Notes: a model not told the origin generated them from the sequence alone. Counted from the first letter of the stretch, positions 1 to 7,909 are shown. The stretch: 42,014 nucleotides of DNA from an uncultured Collinsella sp. (GCA_900555555.1 USLK01000009.1:1-42014); one strand, 5' to 3'. A program made the numbers and translations.

Positions 1-347
1 CCGGATGGCAGGCCTATGGGGCTGTCGGAAAGTGCGCAAGAATCTTGACGGTACCTTGCGTCCAGTAATAGCCTCGATGAGAAAGAGGACTCCATCGAGG
101 ATGAACAAACCCGTTGCCTGCCAGGAATCTCCCACCAATACAGCAAATGCAACACACATGAATACCGCCGCAAAGCTAAAGTCGTTTTTCAAAACAACGG
201 AGCACTTACGATCAGGAGAACATCAGATAGAAATACAAGTACCAGATCGTATACAACCGGGCGTTGAGGAACCGTCCAGCCTGAGACGACCATCACAATT
301 AACGTGAATATATAAAGTCCACCTATTCTCTGTTTAGAAAGTGGCAC
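1..347 (-). pseudogene. broken paralogue of the adjacent four-helix membrane protein, cut by the window edge
   Basis: The first part reads as a membrane protein very like the next gene upstream, sharing the PLSKQ start, the SGWTVP and RPxVYDLVLV segments and the SAPLF block. I place the start at a GTG aligned with the ATG of that paralogue; an in-frame ATG at 371 is an alternative without a ribosome binding site. Translation ends at TGA 189-191, where the paralogue has Trp (TGG). One base is then missing around 184-186. From 183 down to the window edge another frame stays open and keeps aligning with the paralogue (for example VFMCVAFAVLVGDSW against VFLCIALTALMADCW). So it carries a nonsense change plus a one-base deletion. 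Its end lies outside the window. It is either a decaying duplicate or a sequencing error. Confidence 0.6.
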
Positions 348-410
348 TGCGCATCCAAACGGATCGACCATAAAAGAGTCGCTAGGTTGGAACCCAGCAA
401 AACTGCAAAT

Positions 411-785
411 CTACGTGATTGACGTAAGGTACAGCGCGTTCGCAAGCAGAAGCAACGTATATCTGCTGCGATGACAGCTACGCTCGATCCATCGATATTT
501 TGTGCCAAGCACAAGCATCATAAACGCACCGTCAAGGACCGACATAAGTGCCTTTTGCCAACAGTCTGCCATTAAAGCCGTTAGAGCAATACACAAGAAG
601 ACCGAAGCGAACTCAAGGTCGACCTTCCAAAAAAGCGGAGCACTTGCAACCACAAGGATATCGGCCAGACTCACCAAAACCAAATCATACACAAGCGGGC
701 GCTCGGGGACCGTCCAACCCGAGAACAGCATAACGATGAGCACACAGACGTAGAGCCCAGCCGTGATTTGCTTAGATAGCGGCAT
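411..785 (-). CDS. small four-helix membrane protein of unknown function
   Basis: This 124-residue protein is mostly hydrophobic. I see four likely membrane segments near residues 8-25, 31-52, 57-76 and 80-97, and a hydrophobic C-terminus after a basic stretch (RSCHRSR). I do not recognise the family. The ribosome binding site ahead of the ATG is weak. A diverged second copy follows directly downstream on the same strand, and a broken small secreted protein lies 31 bases upstream, so the three probably form one transcription unit. Tandem small membrane proteins behind a secreted peptide are a common layout for bacteriocin immunity, but nothing in the protein itself proves that role. Base composition is clearly more AT-rich than in the housekeeping genes to the right. 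Confidence 0.6.
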   Translation of the reverse strand: MPLSKQITAGLYVCVLIVMLFSGWTVPERPLVYDLVLVSLADILVVASAPLFWKVDLEFASVFLCIALTALMADCWQKALMSVLDGAFMMLVLGTKYRWIERSCHRSRYTLLLLANALYLTSIT

Positions 786-816
786 TTATTCTCGCATTCA
801 TTCGTTGCGACAAGCA

Positions 817-1266
817 CTAATATCGCGTCATGGAAGTGAAGCCCCAACATCTTTCATAAAACTCTTTATGGCCTGTAGCGGGATTTAAGTAATAACGATC
901 GTAGTAGTTATAACTAACGATAACGCCATTCTTCGTGCTGGCGCCTTTTATGTTCATAAGAAGCCAGCCAATAATATCGTTAACAAAATGGATCATAAAG
1001 GATGCAAGGATTGGAAAGCCGATGCACTTAGCGATAGCATTAGCGATACTGACCGCATCGCTTGCATAGCCAAGACGATTTTAAATACTACTATAGGAAA
1101 CCTTAGATTTAGAAGCTTTTAGCGGTCCGTTAACGATGTGCTCCGGATTTGGGTTGACAGGAATTCGCTCGTCATCCTCCGAAGCAAAAACAAATTGAGG
1201 CGATACTAAGCAAGCAAAGGATAGAATTGAGTGCGTTTTGCAAATCAGTGTTCTACGCGAAATCAT
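817..1266 (-). pseudogene. small secreted protein split by one in-frame stop codon
   Basis: The ATG at 1264-1266 has a strong ribosome binding site (GGGGAG) six to seven bases upstream. The N-terminus is a Sec signal peptide: basic start (MISRRTLICK), hydrophobic core (ILSFACLV) and a likely cleavage after VFA before SEDD. Translation stops at TAA 1081-1083 after 61 residues. The same frame then stays open for 87 more codons to TAG at 817-819. That second part carries a long hydrophobic stretch (from SIANAIAKC to GWLLMN) and a Tyr-rich tail (SYNYYDRYY). Read through, the protein would be about 149 residues. I do not recognise the family; a secreted antimicrobial peptide precursor is one possibility. 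The stop could be a true nonsense mutation or a base-calling error. Confidence 0.55.
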
Positions 1267-1300
1267 AACTCTCCCCGAATAAGTTGAGCAGCTCTCTAAC

Positions 1301-1306
1301 ATTATA
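1301..1306 (-). promoter_or_regulatory. -10 element of the small secreted protein locus
   Basis: On the minus strand this reads TATAAT, a perfect -10 hexamer, about 35 bases upstream of the ATG at 1266. That would leave a short leader of roughly 28 bases containing the GGGGAG ribosome binding site. No good -35 hexamer lies 16-18 bases upstream. Confidence 0.5.
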
Positions 1307-1354
1307 AAGACTTCGTTATATATCTATCACGATAATCTCAAGAACAACTGTCCG

Positions 1355-1393
1355 CAAAAGAAAAAGCTGCACGGTATAAATCCGTGCAGCTTT
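1355..1393 (-). terminator. intrinsic terminator after pnp
   Basis: A perfect 12-bp inverted repeat (1363-1374 with 1382-1393, core GCTGCACGG/CCGTGCAGC) with a 7-base loop lies about 10 bases past the pnp stop. On the minus strand it runs into a T-rich tract (TTTTTCTTT). It separates the housekeeping block from the AT-rich locus on the left. Confidence 0.93.
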
Positions 1394-1401
1394 CATCAAT
1401 T

Positions 1402-3690
1402 CTATTCCGCCTCGTGATGGCGACGCGGGGCACGACCGCCGTTGTCGCCGGGACGACGGCTCGGGCGATCGCCGCGCTCACGACGCTCGCGCGTGGGACG
1501 ATCGAAGCCGCGTGCACCATTGTCACGGGCGCCACGGCCCGGGCGATCGCCGCGCTCACGACGCTCGGAGCGCTCGGGACGCTCAGTACCTGCGGGAACC
1601 TCGGGCTTATCCAGGCGATCCAGGGAGATCTTGCCACGCTCATCGATCTCGATAACCGTGACCTTAACCTCATCGCCCACGTTAAGAACGTCCTCGACCT
1701 TCTCCACGCGACCCTTGGCAACGCGGGAGATGTGCAGCAGGCCATCCTTGCCGGGCAGGAGGTTGACGAATGCGCCGAACGGCTGGATGGAAACAACGCG
1801 ACCGGTGTACTCCTCGCCCACCTCGGGAACCTTGACGATAAGTTCGATGCGCTCGATCGCAGCGGCAACGGACTCTCCCACGCCGCCAACGTACACGGTG
1901 CCGTCCTCATGGATATCGATGGAAGCACCGGTCTCGTCCTGGATGCCGCGGATGGTCTCGCCGCCCTTGCCGATGACATCGCGGATGTTCTCGGTCGGGA
2001 TGGTGATGCACTGGATCTTAGGCGCGGAGGGACGCGTCTCGGTACGCGGACCGGGAACGACCTCGAGCATCTTGTCTAGGATGAACGCACGACCGACCTT
2101 GGCCTGCTCAAGAGCGGTGCGCAGGATGTCGAACGTCAGGCCGGTGGCCTTATTGTCCATCTGCAGTGCAGTGATACCACGCTCGGTGCCGGTCACCTTG
2201 AAGTCCATGTCGCCCAGGAAGTCCTCAAGACCCTGGATGTCGGACAAAACGACGGTCTTGCCCTCCTCCTGGATGAGACCCATGGCGATGCCGGAAACGG
2301 GGCGCTTGATCGGCACGCCGCCATCCATAAGCGCCAGGCAGGAGCCGCAGGTGGAAGCCATAGATGAGGAGCCGTTGGACTCCATGACCTCGGAGACGAC
2401 GCGGATGGCGTAGGGGAACTCCTCCTCGCTCGGCAGAACCGGCAGCAGGGCGCGCTCAGCCAGGTTGCCATGGCCGATCTCGCGACGCTTGGGCGAACCC
2501 ATGCGGCCGACCTCGCCGGTGCAGTAGGGCGGGAAGTTGTACTGGTGCATGTAGCGCTTGCCCTCGACCGGCTCGATGGTGTCGAGGCGCTGGCCCTCGT
2601 TGAGCATACCCAGGGACAGAACGGAAAGAACCTGGGTCTGACCGCGCTGGAACAGGCCGGAACCGTGAACGAGCGGCAGGTAGTTGCCCTTGACCATGAT
2701 GGGACGGATCTCATCGGCGGCACGGCCGTCAACGCGTTCGCCCGTCTCGACGACCATGCGGCGCATGGCGGTCTTCTCGAGCTTCTTGAGGTTGACCGGG
2801 ATCTCACGCTCCCACTCAACGAGCTCCTCATCGGTGAACTCGGCCTTGATGGCCTCCTTGAGCTCGGCTACCTTATCCTGACGGGCCAACTTATCGGCAT
2901 CGTGCAGGGCAGCGGCCATCTCGTCATAATGAGCGAAGATGCGGTCATGGACCTCCTCGTTGGGCTGATCGAGCGGGTACTCCTTCTTCTCGATCGGACC
3001 GTTGACGCGCTCCCACTCCTCGACAAACTCGAGCTGGGCATCGCAAAAGGCACCAATGGCCTCCTGACCGAACTGCATGGCGGCGAGCATGTCCTCCTCG
3101 GAGATCTCGTCGGCGCCGGCCTCGACCATGGAGATGAAGTCGCGCGTGCCGGCAAGCTCCAGATCAAGATCGGAGTTCTCGCGCTCCTCATAGGTGGGGT
3201 TGACGATGAACTCGCCGGTCTCCTTGTTGCGGCCGATGCGTACGCAGGCCAGCGGGCCCTCGAAGGGCACACCACCGAGCGTCATGGCCAGAGATGCGCC
3301 CATGGTGCAGATGACATCGATGGGGTTGATCTGATCGGCGACCAGGGAGGTTGCCACGACGTGGACCTCGTTGCGGAAACCGTCAGGGAAGGACGGACGA
3401 ATCGGACGGTCGATCATACGGGCGGTAAGGGTTGCCTTGTCGCTCGGACGACCCTCGCGCTTGAGGTAGCCACCAGGGATACGGCCCACGGCGTACATCT
3501 TCTCGATGAAGTCGACGGTCAGCGGGAAGAAGTCGTAGTTCTTACGCTCCTTGGACACGACGACTGTGACGTGAGCGGTGGTGTCGCCCTGCTTGACGAG
3601 GGCGGCGCCGGTAGCCTGCTTGGCGAGCTCGCCGCTCTCCAGCGTGTAGGTCTTGCCGTACAGCTCAAAGGTTTTGCTTACAAGAGTCAT
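1402..3690 (-). CDS. pnp: polyribonucleotide nucleotidyltransferase (PNPase)
   Basis: This 762-residue phosphorolytic 3'-5' exoribonuclease degrades RNA to nucleoside diphosphates and works with the degradosome in the cytoplasm. Two RNase PH-like domains make up residues about 10-560 and carry the FFPLTVDF, GRIPGGYLKREGRPS and TCGSCLALMDGGVP segments. A KH domain follows (VIGKGGETIRGI, near 575-590), then an S1 domain (GRVVSIQPFGAFVNL, near 630-700). The C-terminus is a long Arg/Gly/Asp-rich tail of near-repeats (RRERGDRP units), encoded partly by a perfect 28-base direct repeat. The ATG has a strong AAGGAG four bases upstream. It follows rpsO, as in many bacteria, but is separated from it by a terminator and a folded leader. 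Confidence 0.98.
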   Translation of the reverse strand: MTLVSKTFELYGKTYTLESGELAKQATGAALVKQGDTTAHVTVVVSKERKNYDFFPLTVDFIEKMYAVGRIPGGYLKREGRPSDKATLTARMIDRPIRPSFPDGFRNEVHVVATSLVADQINPIDVICTMGASLAMTLGGVPFEGPLACVRIGRNKETGEFIVNPTYEERENSDLDLELAGTRDFISMVEAGADEISEEDMLAAMQFGQEAIGAFCDAQLEFVEEWERVNGPIEKKEYPLDQPNEEVHDRIFAHYDEMAAALHDADKLARQDKVAELKEAIKAEFTDEELVEWEREIPVNLKKLEKTAMRRMVVETGERVDGRAADEIRPIMVKGNYLPLVHGSGLFQRGQTQVLSVLSLGMLNEGQRLDTIEPVEGKRYMHQYNFPPYCTGEVGRMGSPKRREIGHGNLAERALLPVLPSEEEFPYAIRVVSEVMESNGSSSMASTCGSCLALMDGGVPIKRPVSGIAMGLIQEEGKTVVLSDIQGLEDFLGDMDFKVTGTERGITALQMDNKATGLTFDILRTALEQAKVGRAFILDKMLEVVPGPRTETRPSAPKIQCITIPTENIRDVIGKGGETIRGIQDETGASIDIHEDGTVYVGGVGESVAAAIERIELIVKVPEVGEEYTGRVVSIQPFGAFVNLLPGKDGLLHISRVAKGRVEKVEDVLNVGDEVKVTVIEIDERGKISLDRLDKPEVPAGTERPERSERRERGDRPGRGARDNGARGFDRPTRERRERGDRPSRRPGDNGGRAPRRHHEAE

Positions 3691-3701
3691 TTTGCTCCTT
3701 C

Positions 3702-3790
3702 CCCATGCGGCCCTTCCGCATGGGCTTCTCTTGGTCGGCGGGACCCTCCCGCCGATCGGTGTAGAGGCGGCCGGTTGGCGAAGCGCCTCC
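3702..3790 (-). promoter_or_regulatory. folded 5' leader of pnp, three stem-loops
   Basis: Between the rpsO terminator and the pnp ribosome binding site lie three inverted repeats. The first, CCCATGCGG/CCGCATGGG, is at 3702-3710 and 3716-3724 and abuts the AAGGAG. The second, TCGGCGGGA/TCCCGCCGA, is at 3735-3743 and 3747-3755. The third, GAGGCG/CGCCTC, is at 3764-3769 and 3784-3789. In E. coli a pnp leader stem-loop is cut by RNase III and PNPase then represses its own translation. The position and structure here suggest a similar autocontrol, which is inference. Confidence 0.6.
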
Positions 3791-3796
3791 TACATG

Positions 3797-3821
3797 AAAA
3801 AGGGGTGCCTTGCGGCACCCC
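3797..3821 (-). terminator. intrinsic terminator after rpsO
   Basis: A perfect 8-bp stem (GGGGTGCC at 3802-3809, GGCACCCC at 3814-3821) with a four-base loop is followed on the minus strand by five T residues. It lies about 18 bases past the rpsO stop and ahead of the folded pnp leader. Some readthrough may still feed pnp. Confidence 0.9.
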
Positions 3822-3838
3822 CTGCATGCACAAATCCG

Positions 3839-4117
3839 TTACTGGATGTTGTCGCGAATGCCGAGCTTGGCGATGAGCTCACGGTACTCATTGATGTCGT
3901 TCTTCTTGATGTAGGAAAGAAGACGACGACGCTTACCGACGAGCATGAGCAGACCACGACGGGTGTGGAAGTCCTTCTGGTGGGACTTCATGTGCTCGGT
4001 CAGCTCCTTGATGCGCTCGGACAGGATTGCGACCTGAACCTTGGAGTTACCGGTGTCGTGCTCGTTGTTGCCGAACTCACGGGTAAGCTCAGCCTTGCGC
4101 TCCTTGGAAACAGTCAT
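3839..4117 (-). CDS. rpsO: 30S ribosomal protein S15
   Basis: This 92-residue protein is close to the usual S15 length of 89. It binds the central domain of 16S rRNA at a three-way junction during small-subunit assembly. The family signature is present: FGNNEHDTGNSKVQVAILSE, then the loop HTRRGLL and the C-terminal RRRLLSYIKKND. The ATG is preceded by AAAGGTG, a reasonable ribosome binding site. It sits between recO and pnp, the common rpsO-pnp order. Its own promoter (-10 near 4219) and terminator flank it, so it is probably transcribed both alone and as part of longer messages. Confidence 0.98.
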   Translation of the reverse strand: MTVSKERKAELTREFGNNEHDTGNSKVQVAILSERIKELTEHMKSHQKDFHTRRGLLMLVGKRRRLLSYIKKNDINEYRELIAKLGIRDNIQ

Positions 4118-4218
4118 TGTTTCACCTTTCTTAACGGCTGCAGCACAGCCTGGATTCGCCCCGAACTGGGAACGACGCCGGTGGAGCGCTCATCCAAGTA
4201 CGAGGTACTGACTTGTGT

Positions 4219-4227
4219 ATAGTACCA
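4219..4227 (-). promoter_or_regulatory. extended -10 promoter of rpsO, with a leader hairpin
   Basis: The minus strand reads TGG followed by TACTAT, an extended -10 element, about 100 bases before the rpsO ATG. The region between recO and rpsO (4118-4262) also holds a small inverted repeat, AGTAC/GTACT at 4197-4209, just inside the predicted transcript. S15 often represses its own mRNA through leader structure; whether this hairpin takes part is unknown. Confidence 0.4.
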
Positions 4228-4262
4228 CACGGCAGCGCGTTTCCGCGCGAAACCCACATCTG

Positions 4263-5006
4263 CTAGCATCCAAGCATGAACTCGAACGCCCGCAGGCGGC
4301 AATCAAGATGCGTTGCGGCCCACACATGGGACAGCGCGAGCAAAAACGTTGCGTGCGCGGCGTCTATATCGGCTTGGACAAGCTGGCCAAACGTTAGGAA
4401 AATGAGCGCCTTAAGCCAACCAGCCGTAACGGAATCAACCGCCTCGGCTCCGGGAATCGTGGATGCGCAAGAGGAACACACCAAGCCCCCGGCAAGTGCC
4501 GAGAAACGTGACACGTCCTCATCCCCGCACGATACGCAGGCCGAATAATCGGGACGGTACCCAACATGGCTCAAAAGCTTGAAAACATAAGCGGCTACCA
4601 GCAGGTCAAGGTGCGCCGTATCGCACAGCGACAGCCATCGAAGCGCCGCCGAGGTGATCGCGTACACGAACGGATCCTCGGCATCCTCAAAAGAGCAATG
4701 GCGAGCGATCTCGACAACTGTGCTCCCCGCGCTCAGAAGCTCAAAGGCAGGCTGCGCGCCCAAAGGAGCGGCGAGCAGATCGGCTTGGGAAACGATGTCG
4801 AGCGACTTTCCCGATGCCAACAGGAGGTCGACCTCGCAGCACAGCTCGCACCGCGCCGCAAGGCGACCACCGGGCTTGCGCGCGCCCTTCGCAACAGCGC
4901 GGATCTGCCGACCACTCTCAGCCAAAAGCGTCAAGATCAAATCGGTTTCCTTGAGCTTGGTCTTGTCGAGGACGATCGCGCGCGTTCGATAGGTCCTGCT
5001 ACTCAT
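4263..5006 (-). CDS. recO: DNA repair protein RecO
   Basis: RecO helps load RecA on SSB-coated single strands in the RecFOR pathway. I start at the ATG giving MSSRTYRTRAIVL (247 residues, the usual size), because this is where the family OB-fold begins; an upstream ATG at 5051 lies inside era. The N-terminal OB-fold contains the family segment ETDLILTLL and a basic GARKPGGRL stretch. The later helical domain carries a zinc-finger pair (CVSCG and CSSC, near residues 160-185). The start overlaps the era stop by eight bases, so the two are probably translationally coupled. It ends ahead of rpsO. Confidence 0.93.
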   Translation of the reverse strand: MSSRTYRTRAIVLDKTKLKETDLILTLLAESGRQIRAVAKGARKPGGRLAARCELCCEVDLLLASGKSLDIVSQADLLAAPLGAQPAFELLSAGSTVVEIARHCSFEDAEDPFVYAITSAALRWLSLCDTAHLDLLVAAYVFKLLSHVGYRPDYSACVSCGDEDVSRFSALAGGLVCSSCASTIPGAEAVDSVTAGWLKALIFLTFGQLVQADIDAAHATFLLALSHVWAATHLDCRLRAFEFMLGC

Positions 5007-6012
5007 CCTCGGCAGCGTACCCGAAGCGCTGGATCTCGCGCGCATCGTCACGCCAGCCCTTCTTCACGCGCACATCGAGCCCCAGGAAAATACGCTTGCC
5101 GAACATGGTCTCAAGGTCCTTACGGGCCTCGACGCCGATACGCTTGATCATCTCGCCGCCCTTGCCCACGAGAATACCCTTCTGGCCCTCGCGCTCGACG
5201 TACACGGTAGCATGCAGCCGCAAAAGATCGCGCTTGGGCTGCTCGAACTCATCGCAGATCACACCGACGGAATGCGGGATCTCCTCGCGCGTATGGCGCA
5301 GAACTTTCTCGCGCACAAATTCGGCGACCATCATCTCGTCGGTCTCATCGGTACCCATGTTCTCGGGGAACCAGCGAGGGCCCTCGGGGAGGAAACCGGC
5401 CACAACATCCACGAACCCCTCGACATTAAAGCCCTCGGTCGAGGAGACGATGATATCGTCGTCGAACTTCACGAGCTCATGCGCGGCCTCCAGCTGCTTT
5501 TGCATCTGCTCGGGGGTGGTGAGGTCGGCCTTGGTGAGCACCAGCACCTTAGGCGCCTTGACGGCAGCCACTCGCTCGGCAACCCATGCATCGCCGCGCC
5601 CGATGGGGGCGGAGGCATCTATCACGAACGCTATGACATCCACATCGCCAAGCTCGGTCAGCGCGCTCTTGTTGAGCTCTGAACCAAGTCCGTCCTTAGG
5701 CTTATGCAGACCCGGGGTGTCGACGATAACTAGCTGGCAGTCCTCGCGGTTCACCACGGCACGCAGACGGCGACGGGTCGTTTGCGCCACAGGCGACGTA
5801 ATGGCGACCTTTTTGCCATAGCAGGCATTGAGCAGCGTGGACTTGCCTGCGTTGGGGCGCCCCACGAGCGCGACGAAGCCGCTCTTGAAGCCCTCGGGGA
5901 CACCGTATCCTGCAGACACAGGCGCAGGCACGAGCTCGCCGGACTCGAGCATCGCATCCAGCTCTTTATCACTCAGATCGTCGAACGGATCGAAGTCAAC
6001 GGAATCGGTCAT
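4999..6012 (-). CDS. era: GTPase Era
   Basis: Era is an essential Ras-like GTPase that binds the 3' end of 16S rRNA and assists 30S maturation. In 337 residues I see G1 (GRPNAGKST), the switch region (QTTRRRLRAVV), G3 (DTPGLHKP) and G4 (TKAD), then a C-terminal KH domain with GILVGKGGEMIKRIG. I chose the ATG of MTDSVDFDP because GAGAGGA lies about 10 bases upstream; an in-frame ATG nine codons earlier abuts the dgkA stop. There is an extra acidic N-terminus of roughly 45 residues before the G domain. The order ybeY-dgkA-era-recO matches many Gram-positive genomes. Confidence 0.96.
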   Translation of the reverse strand: MTDSVDFDPFDDLSDKELDAMLESGELVPAPVSAGYGVPEGFKSGFVALVGRPNAGKSTLLNACYGKKVAITSPVAQTTRRRLRAVVNREDCQLVIVDTPGLHKPKDGLGSELNKSALTELGDVDVIAFVIDASAPIGRGDAWVAERVAAVKAPKVLVLTKADLTTPEQMQKQLEAAHELVKFDDDIIVSSTEGFNVEGFVDVVAGFLPEGPRWFPENMGTDETDEMMVAEFVREKVLRHTREEIPHSVGVICDEFEQPKRDLLRLHATVYVEREGQKGILVGKGGEMIKRIGVEARKDLETMFGKRIFLGLDVRVKKGWRDDAREIQRFGYAAEDE

Positions 6013-6039
6013 ATCTATAATCCTCTCGAAAGGGCGCAC

Positions 6040-6417
6040 CTACAGCACGCCGAGGGCATGGGCGAATACGATGAGGCCGATGGCGGCGGCCGTGAGCGAA
6101 AGTACATAGACGCTCGCGGCAGCGATGTCTTTCGCCCGCTTGGCCAGCGGATGAAGCTCTTGGGTAGCCAGGTCGACGATAGCCTCCATAGCCGTGTTGC
6201 AGAGTTCGGCAAAGATAACCAAACCGCAGCATGCGGCGATCAGACACCAAGAAATCCAGTCGAGACGCAGCAGAAAGCCCACGGCAACGGCAACAACACC
6301 CAAAGCGAGCATCACTTTGATATTGCGCTCGGTTTTAACGGCGGTGGCAAAGCCCTCCAGGGCATAACCAAAGGAACGGATAAAGGAGGGGTGGTCTTTA
6401 TCGGAACCGGGAATCAT
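6040..6417 (-). CDS. dgkA: diacylglycerol/undecaprenol kinase family membrane protein
   Basis: This 125-residue integral membrane kinase has three predicted helices (near 35-52, 56-72 and 98-118). The family signature EXXNTAXE appears as ELCNTAMEAIVDL, followed by AKDIAAASV. In Gram-positive bacteria this family mainly phosphorylates undecaprenol, recycling the lipid carrier for cell-wall synthesis; the Gram-negative members act on diacylglycerol. The sequence alone does not settle the substrate, though lineage favours undecaprenol. It sits nine bases after ybeY and just before era, so all three are probably on one message. Confidence 0.92.
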   Translation of the reverse strand: MIPGSDKDHPSFIRSFGYALEGFATAVKTERNIKVMLALGVVAVAVGFLLRLDWISWCLIAACCGLVIFAELCNTAMEAIVDLATQELHPLAKRAKDIAAASVYVLSLTAAAIGLIVFAHALGVL

Positions 6418-6426
6418 GGCAAGCTC

Positions 6427-6936
6427 CTAGTCGTGCTGATGGTTCGTGATGGGTCCCACGTGAACGGAGGCGGGATCGTCACCACGCGATGCGGACAGCT
6501 CGCGCAGCAGGGCATCCTCTCGAGCCTCCATGACCTCAGCTTCATCATCCTCGATATGGTCGTAACCAAGCAGGTGCAGAAGGCCATGGACGAGCATGAG
6601 CCGGCACTCGTCGGCGGGCGTGTTGCCAAAACCCGGCGCCTGCTCGGAAATGACCTCGGGCGCCAAGATGATATCCCCCAACTCCACGGGCTCGCCCTCG
6701 GGGGTGCAGTCGTCATCCACGCCGTCGCACTCGAACGAGAGCACATCGGTGGTACGATCGATTCCGCGCCACGCATGGTTGAGGCCCTGCATCTCCTCGA
6801 CATCCACATACGAAAGGGAAACCTCGACCGGGCGGGACACGCCCTCGGCCTGCAATACATGCTCGATAATCGCCTCGACCTCGTCTCGCTCAAGAAGCTC
6901 GACGAGCTCGGCATCGTTACTGATGAGTACGGCCAT
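6427..6936 (-). CDS. ybeY: endoribonuclease YbeY
   Basis: YbeY is a zinc-dependent endoribonuclease that takes part in 16S rRNA 3'-end maturation and ribosome quality control. The diagnostic zinc motif HGxLHLxGYDH is present as HGLLHLLGYDH near residues 120-130, after the family segment TDVLSF. I start at the ATG giving MAVLISNDAEL (169 residues), which has GGAAGGAG nine bases upstream. This overlaps the end of phoH by 20 bases; longer in-frame starts would lie deep inside phoH. The C-terminus has a short extra tail ending NHQHD. The phoH-ybeY pair is widely conserved. Confidence 0.95.
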   Translation of the reverse strand: MAVLISNDAELVELLERDEVEAIIEHVLQAEGVSRPVEVSLSYVDVEEMQGLNHAWRGIDRTTDVLSFECDGVDDDCTPEGEPVELGDIILAPEVISEQAPGFGNTPADECRLMLVHGLLHLLGYDHIEDDEAEVMEAREDALLRELSASRGDDPASVHVGPITNHQHD

Positions 6937-7900
6937 TTCCGCGCTCCTTCCGTTTCGCATCATATGCATCATACGCCTCGACGATCTGACCGACCAGCCT
7001 ATGGCGCACAACATCCGTCCGGTCCAAGTGCACGAAGGCAATGTCGTCGATTCCCCTCAGCACGCGCTCCGCTTCGGCCAGACCGCTGAGTCCCCCGGGA
7101 AGATCGCGCTGGCTCGCGTCGCCGGTTATGACAAACTTCGAGTTGAATCCAAGGCGCGTCAATAGCATCTTCATCTGTCCAGGCGTGGTGTTTTGGGCCT
7201 CATCCACGATAACGAACGCATCGTTAAGCGTGCGTCCGCGCATGTAGGCCAGCGGGGCTATCTCGATGACACCGCGGTCCACCAGCTCGTGGACACGTTT
7301 TGAATCCTCAAGATCGAACAGCGCATCATAGAGAGGCCGCACATACGGATCGACCTTTTCCTCTAAAGTACCGGGAAGAAACCCGAGGTTCTCCCCCGCC
7401 TCGACGACAGGTCTGGTGAGCACGATACGACCGACATCGCGGCTGCGGAGCGCGGCGACCGCCATCGCCATCGCAAGATAGGTCTTGCCCGTACCCGCAG
7501 GCCCCAAGCAAAACGTCATAGTATGCTCGCGCACCGAGCGCAGGTATCTCCTCTGCCCCTCCGTTTTGGGACGAAGGGCCTTGCCTTTGACCATCAAGAT
7601 GGTGTCATCGAGGTAGATGCCCCCATCGATGCCGCTCGACCGGCCTGAAGTTACAAGTCGATCGATATCTTCCCCACAAAGAGCCTCCCCGCGCCCGGCA
7701 CGTTCGAACACCTCTGAGAACACATGGGCCAGCAATTCAACATCGCCGGGTTCTCCCGATATCTTGAGCATATCGCCACGCAGCACCAATGCAGCGCTCG
7801 TGGCGGATTCCGCCGCGCGTAAAAGACTGTCGGAAGGGCCGGCAACGAGCATTCGGTCGACACCGGCGGGAATCGAGAGGGAGACGGCAACGGAATCCAA
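6917..7900 (-). CDS. phoH: PhoH-like P-loop ATPase
   Basis: This 327-residue member of the PhoH family has a KH-like N-terminal part and a P-loop NTPase core. Walker A is GPAGTGKT (near residue 133) and Walker B is VIVDEAQN (near 233), followed by the sensor FVITGDASQ. The family is thought to act on RNA, often with YbeY, which follows here with an overlap. The start codon is TTG at 7898-7900, with a G-run five to nine bases upstream overlapping the mtaB stop region. The molecular activity of the family is still poorly defined. Confidence 0.95.
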   Translation of the reverse strand: MDSVAVSLSIPAGVDRMLVAGPSDSLLRAAESATSAALVLRGDMLKISGEPGDVELLAHVFSEVFERAGRGEALCGEDIDRLVTSGRSSGIDGGIYLDDTILMVKGKALRPKTEGQRRYLRSVREHTMTFCLGPAGTGKTYLAMAMAVAALRSRDVGRIVLTRPVVEAGENLGFLPGTLEEKVDPYVRPLYDALFDLEDSKRVHELVDRGVIEIAPLAYMRGRTLNDAFVIVDEAQNTTPGQMKMLLTRLGFNSKFVITGDASQRDLPGGLSGLAEAERVLRGIDDIAFVHLDRTDVVRHRLVGQIVEAYDAYDAKRKERGNGRTHQ

Positions 7901-7909
7901 GGCTACCCC

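Noticed and set aside
181..191. Programmed frameshift or TGA read as Trp in the second membrane paralogue
   Set aside because: There is both a nonsense codon and a base deletion, and no slippery run with a structure was seen. TGA is used as a normal stop by other genes in the window (for example aroK and tlyA).
1081..1083. Recoding of the in-frame stop as a special amino acid
   Set aside because: The codon is TAA, which is not used for selenocysteine or pyrrolysine, and no recoding structure is evident.
1462..1567. Two 28-base repeats that could suggest a CRISPR array
   Set aside because: There are only two copies and both lie inside the pnp reading frame, encoding protein repeats.
2470..3876. 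Long open frame of 468 codons on the plus strand
   Set aside because: It lies antisense to pnp and rpsO, whose families are certain. Its translation is Leu/Gly/Val/His-rich with no recognisable motif; such shadows are expected in high-GC DNA.
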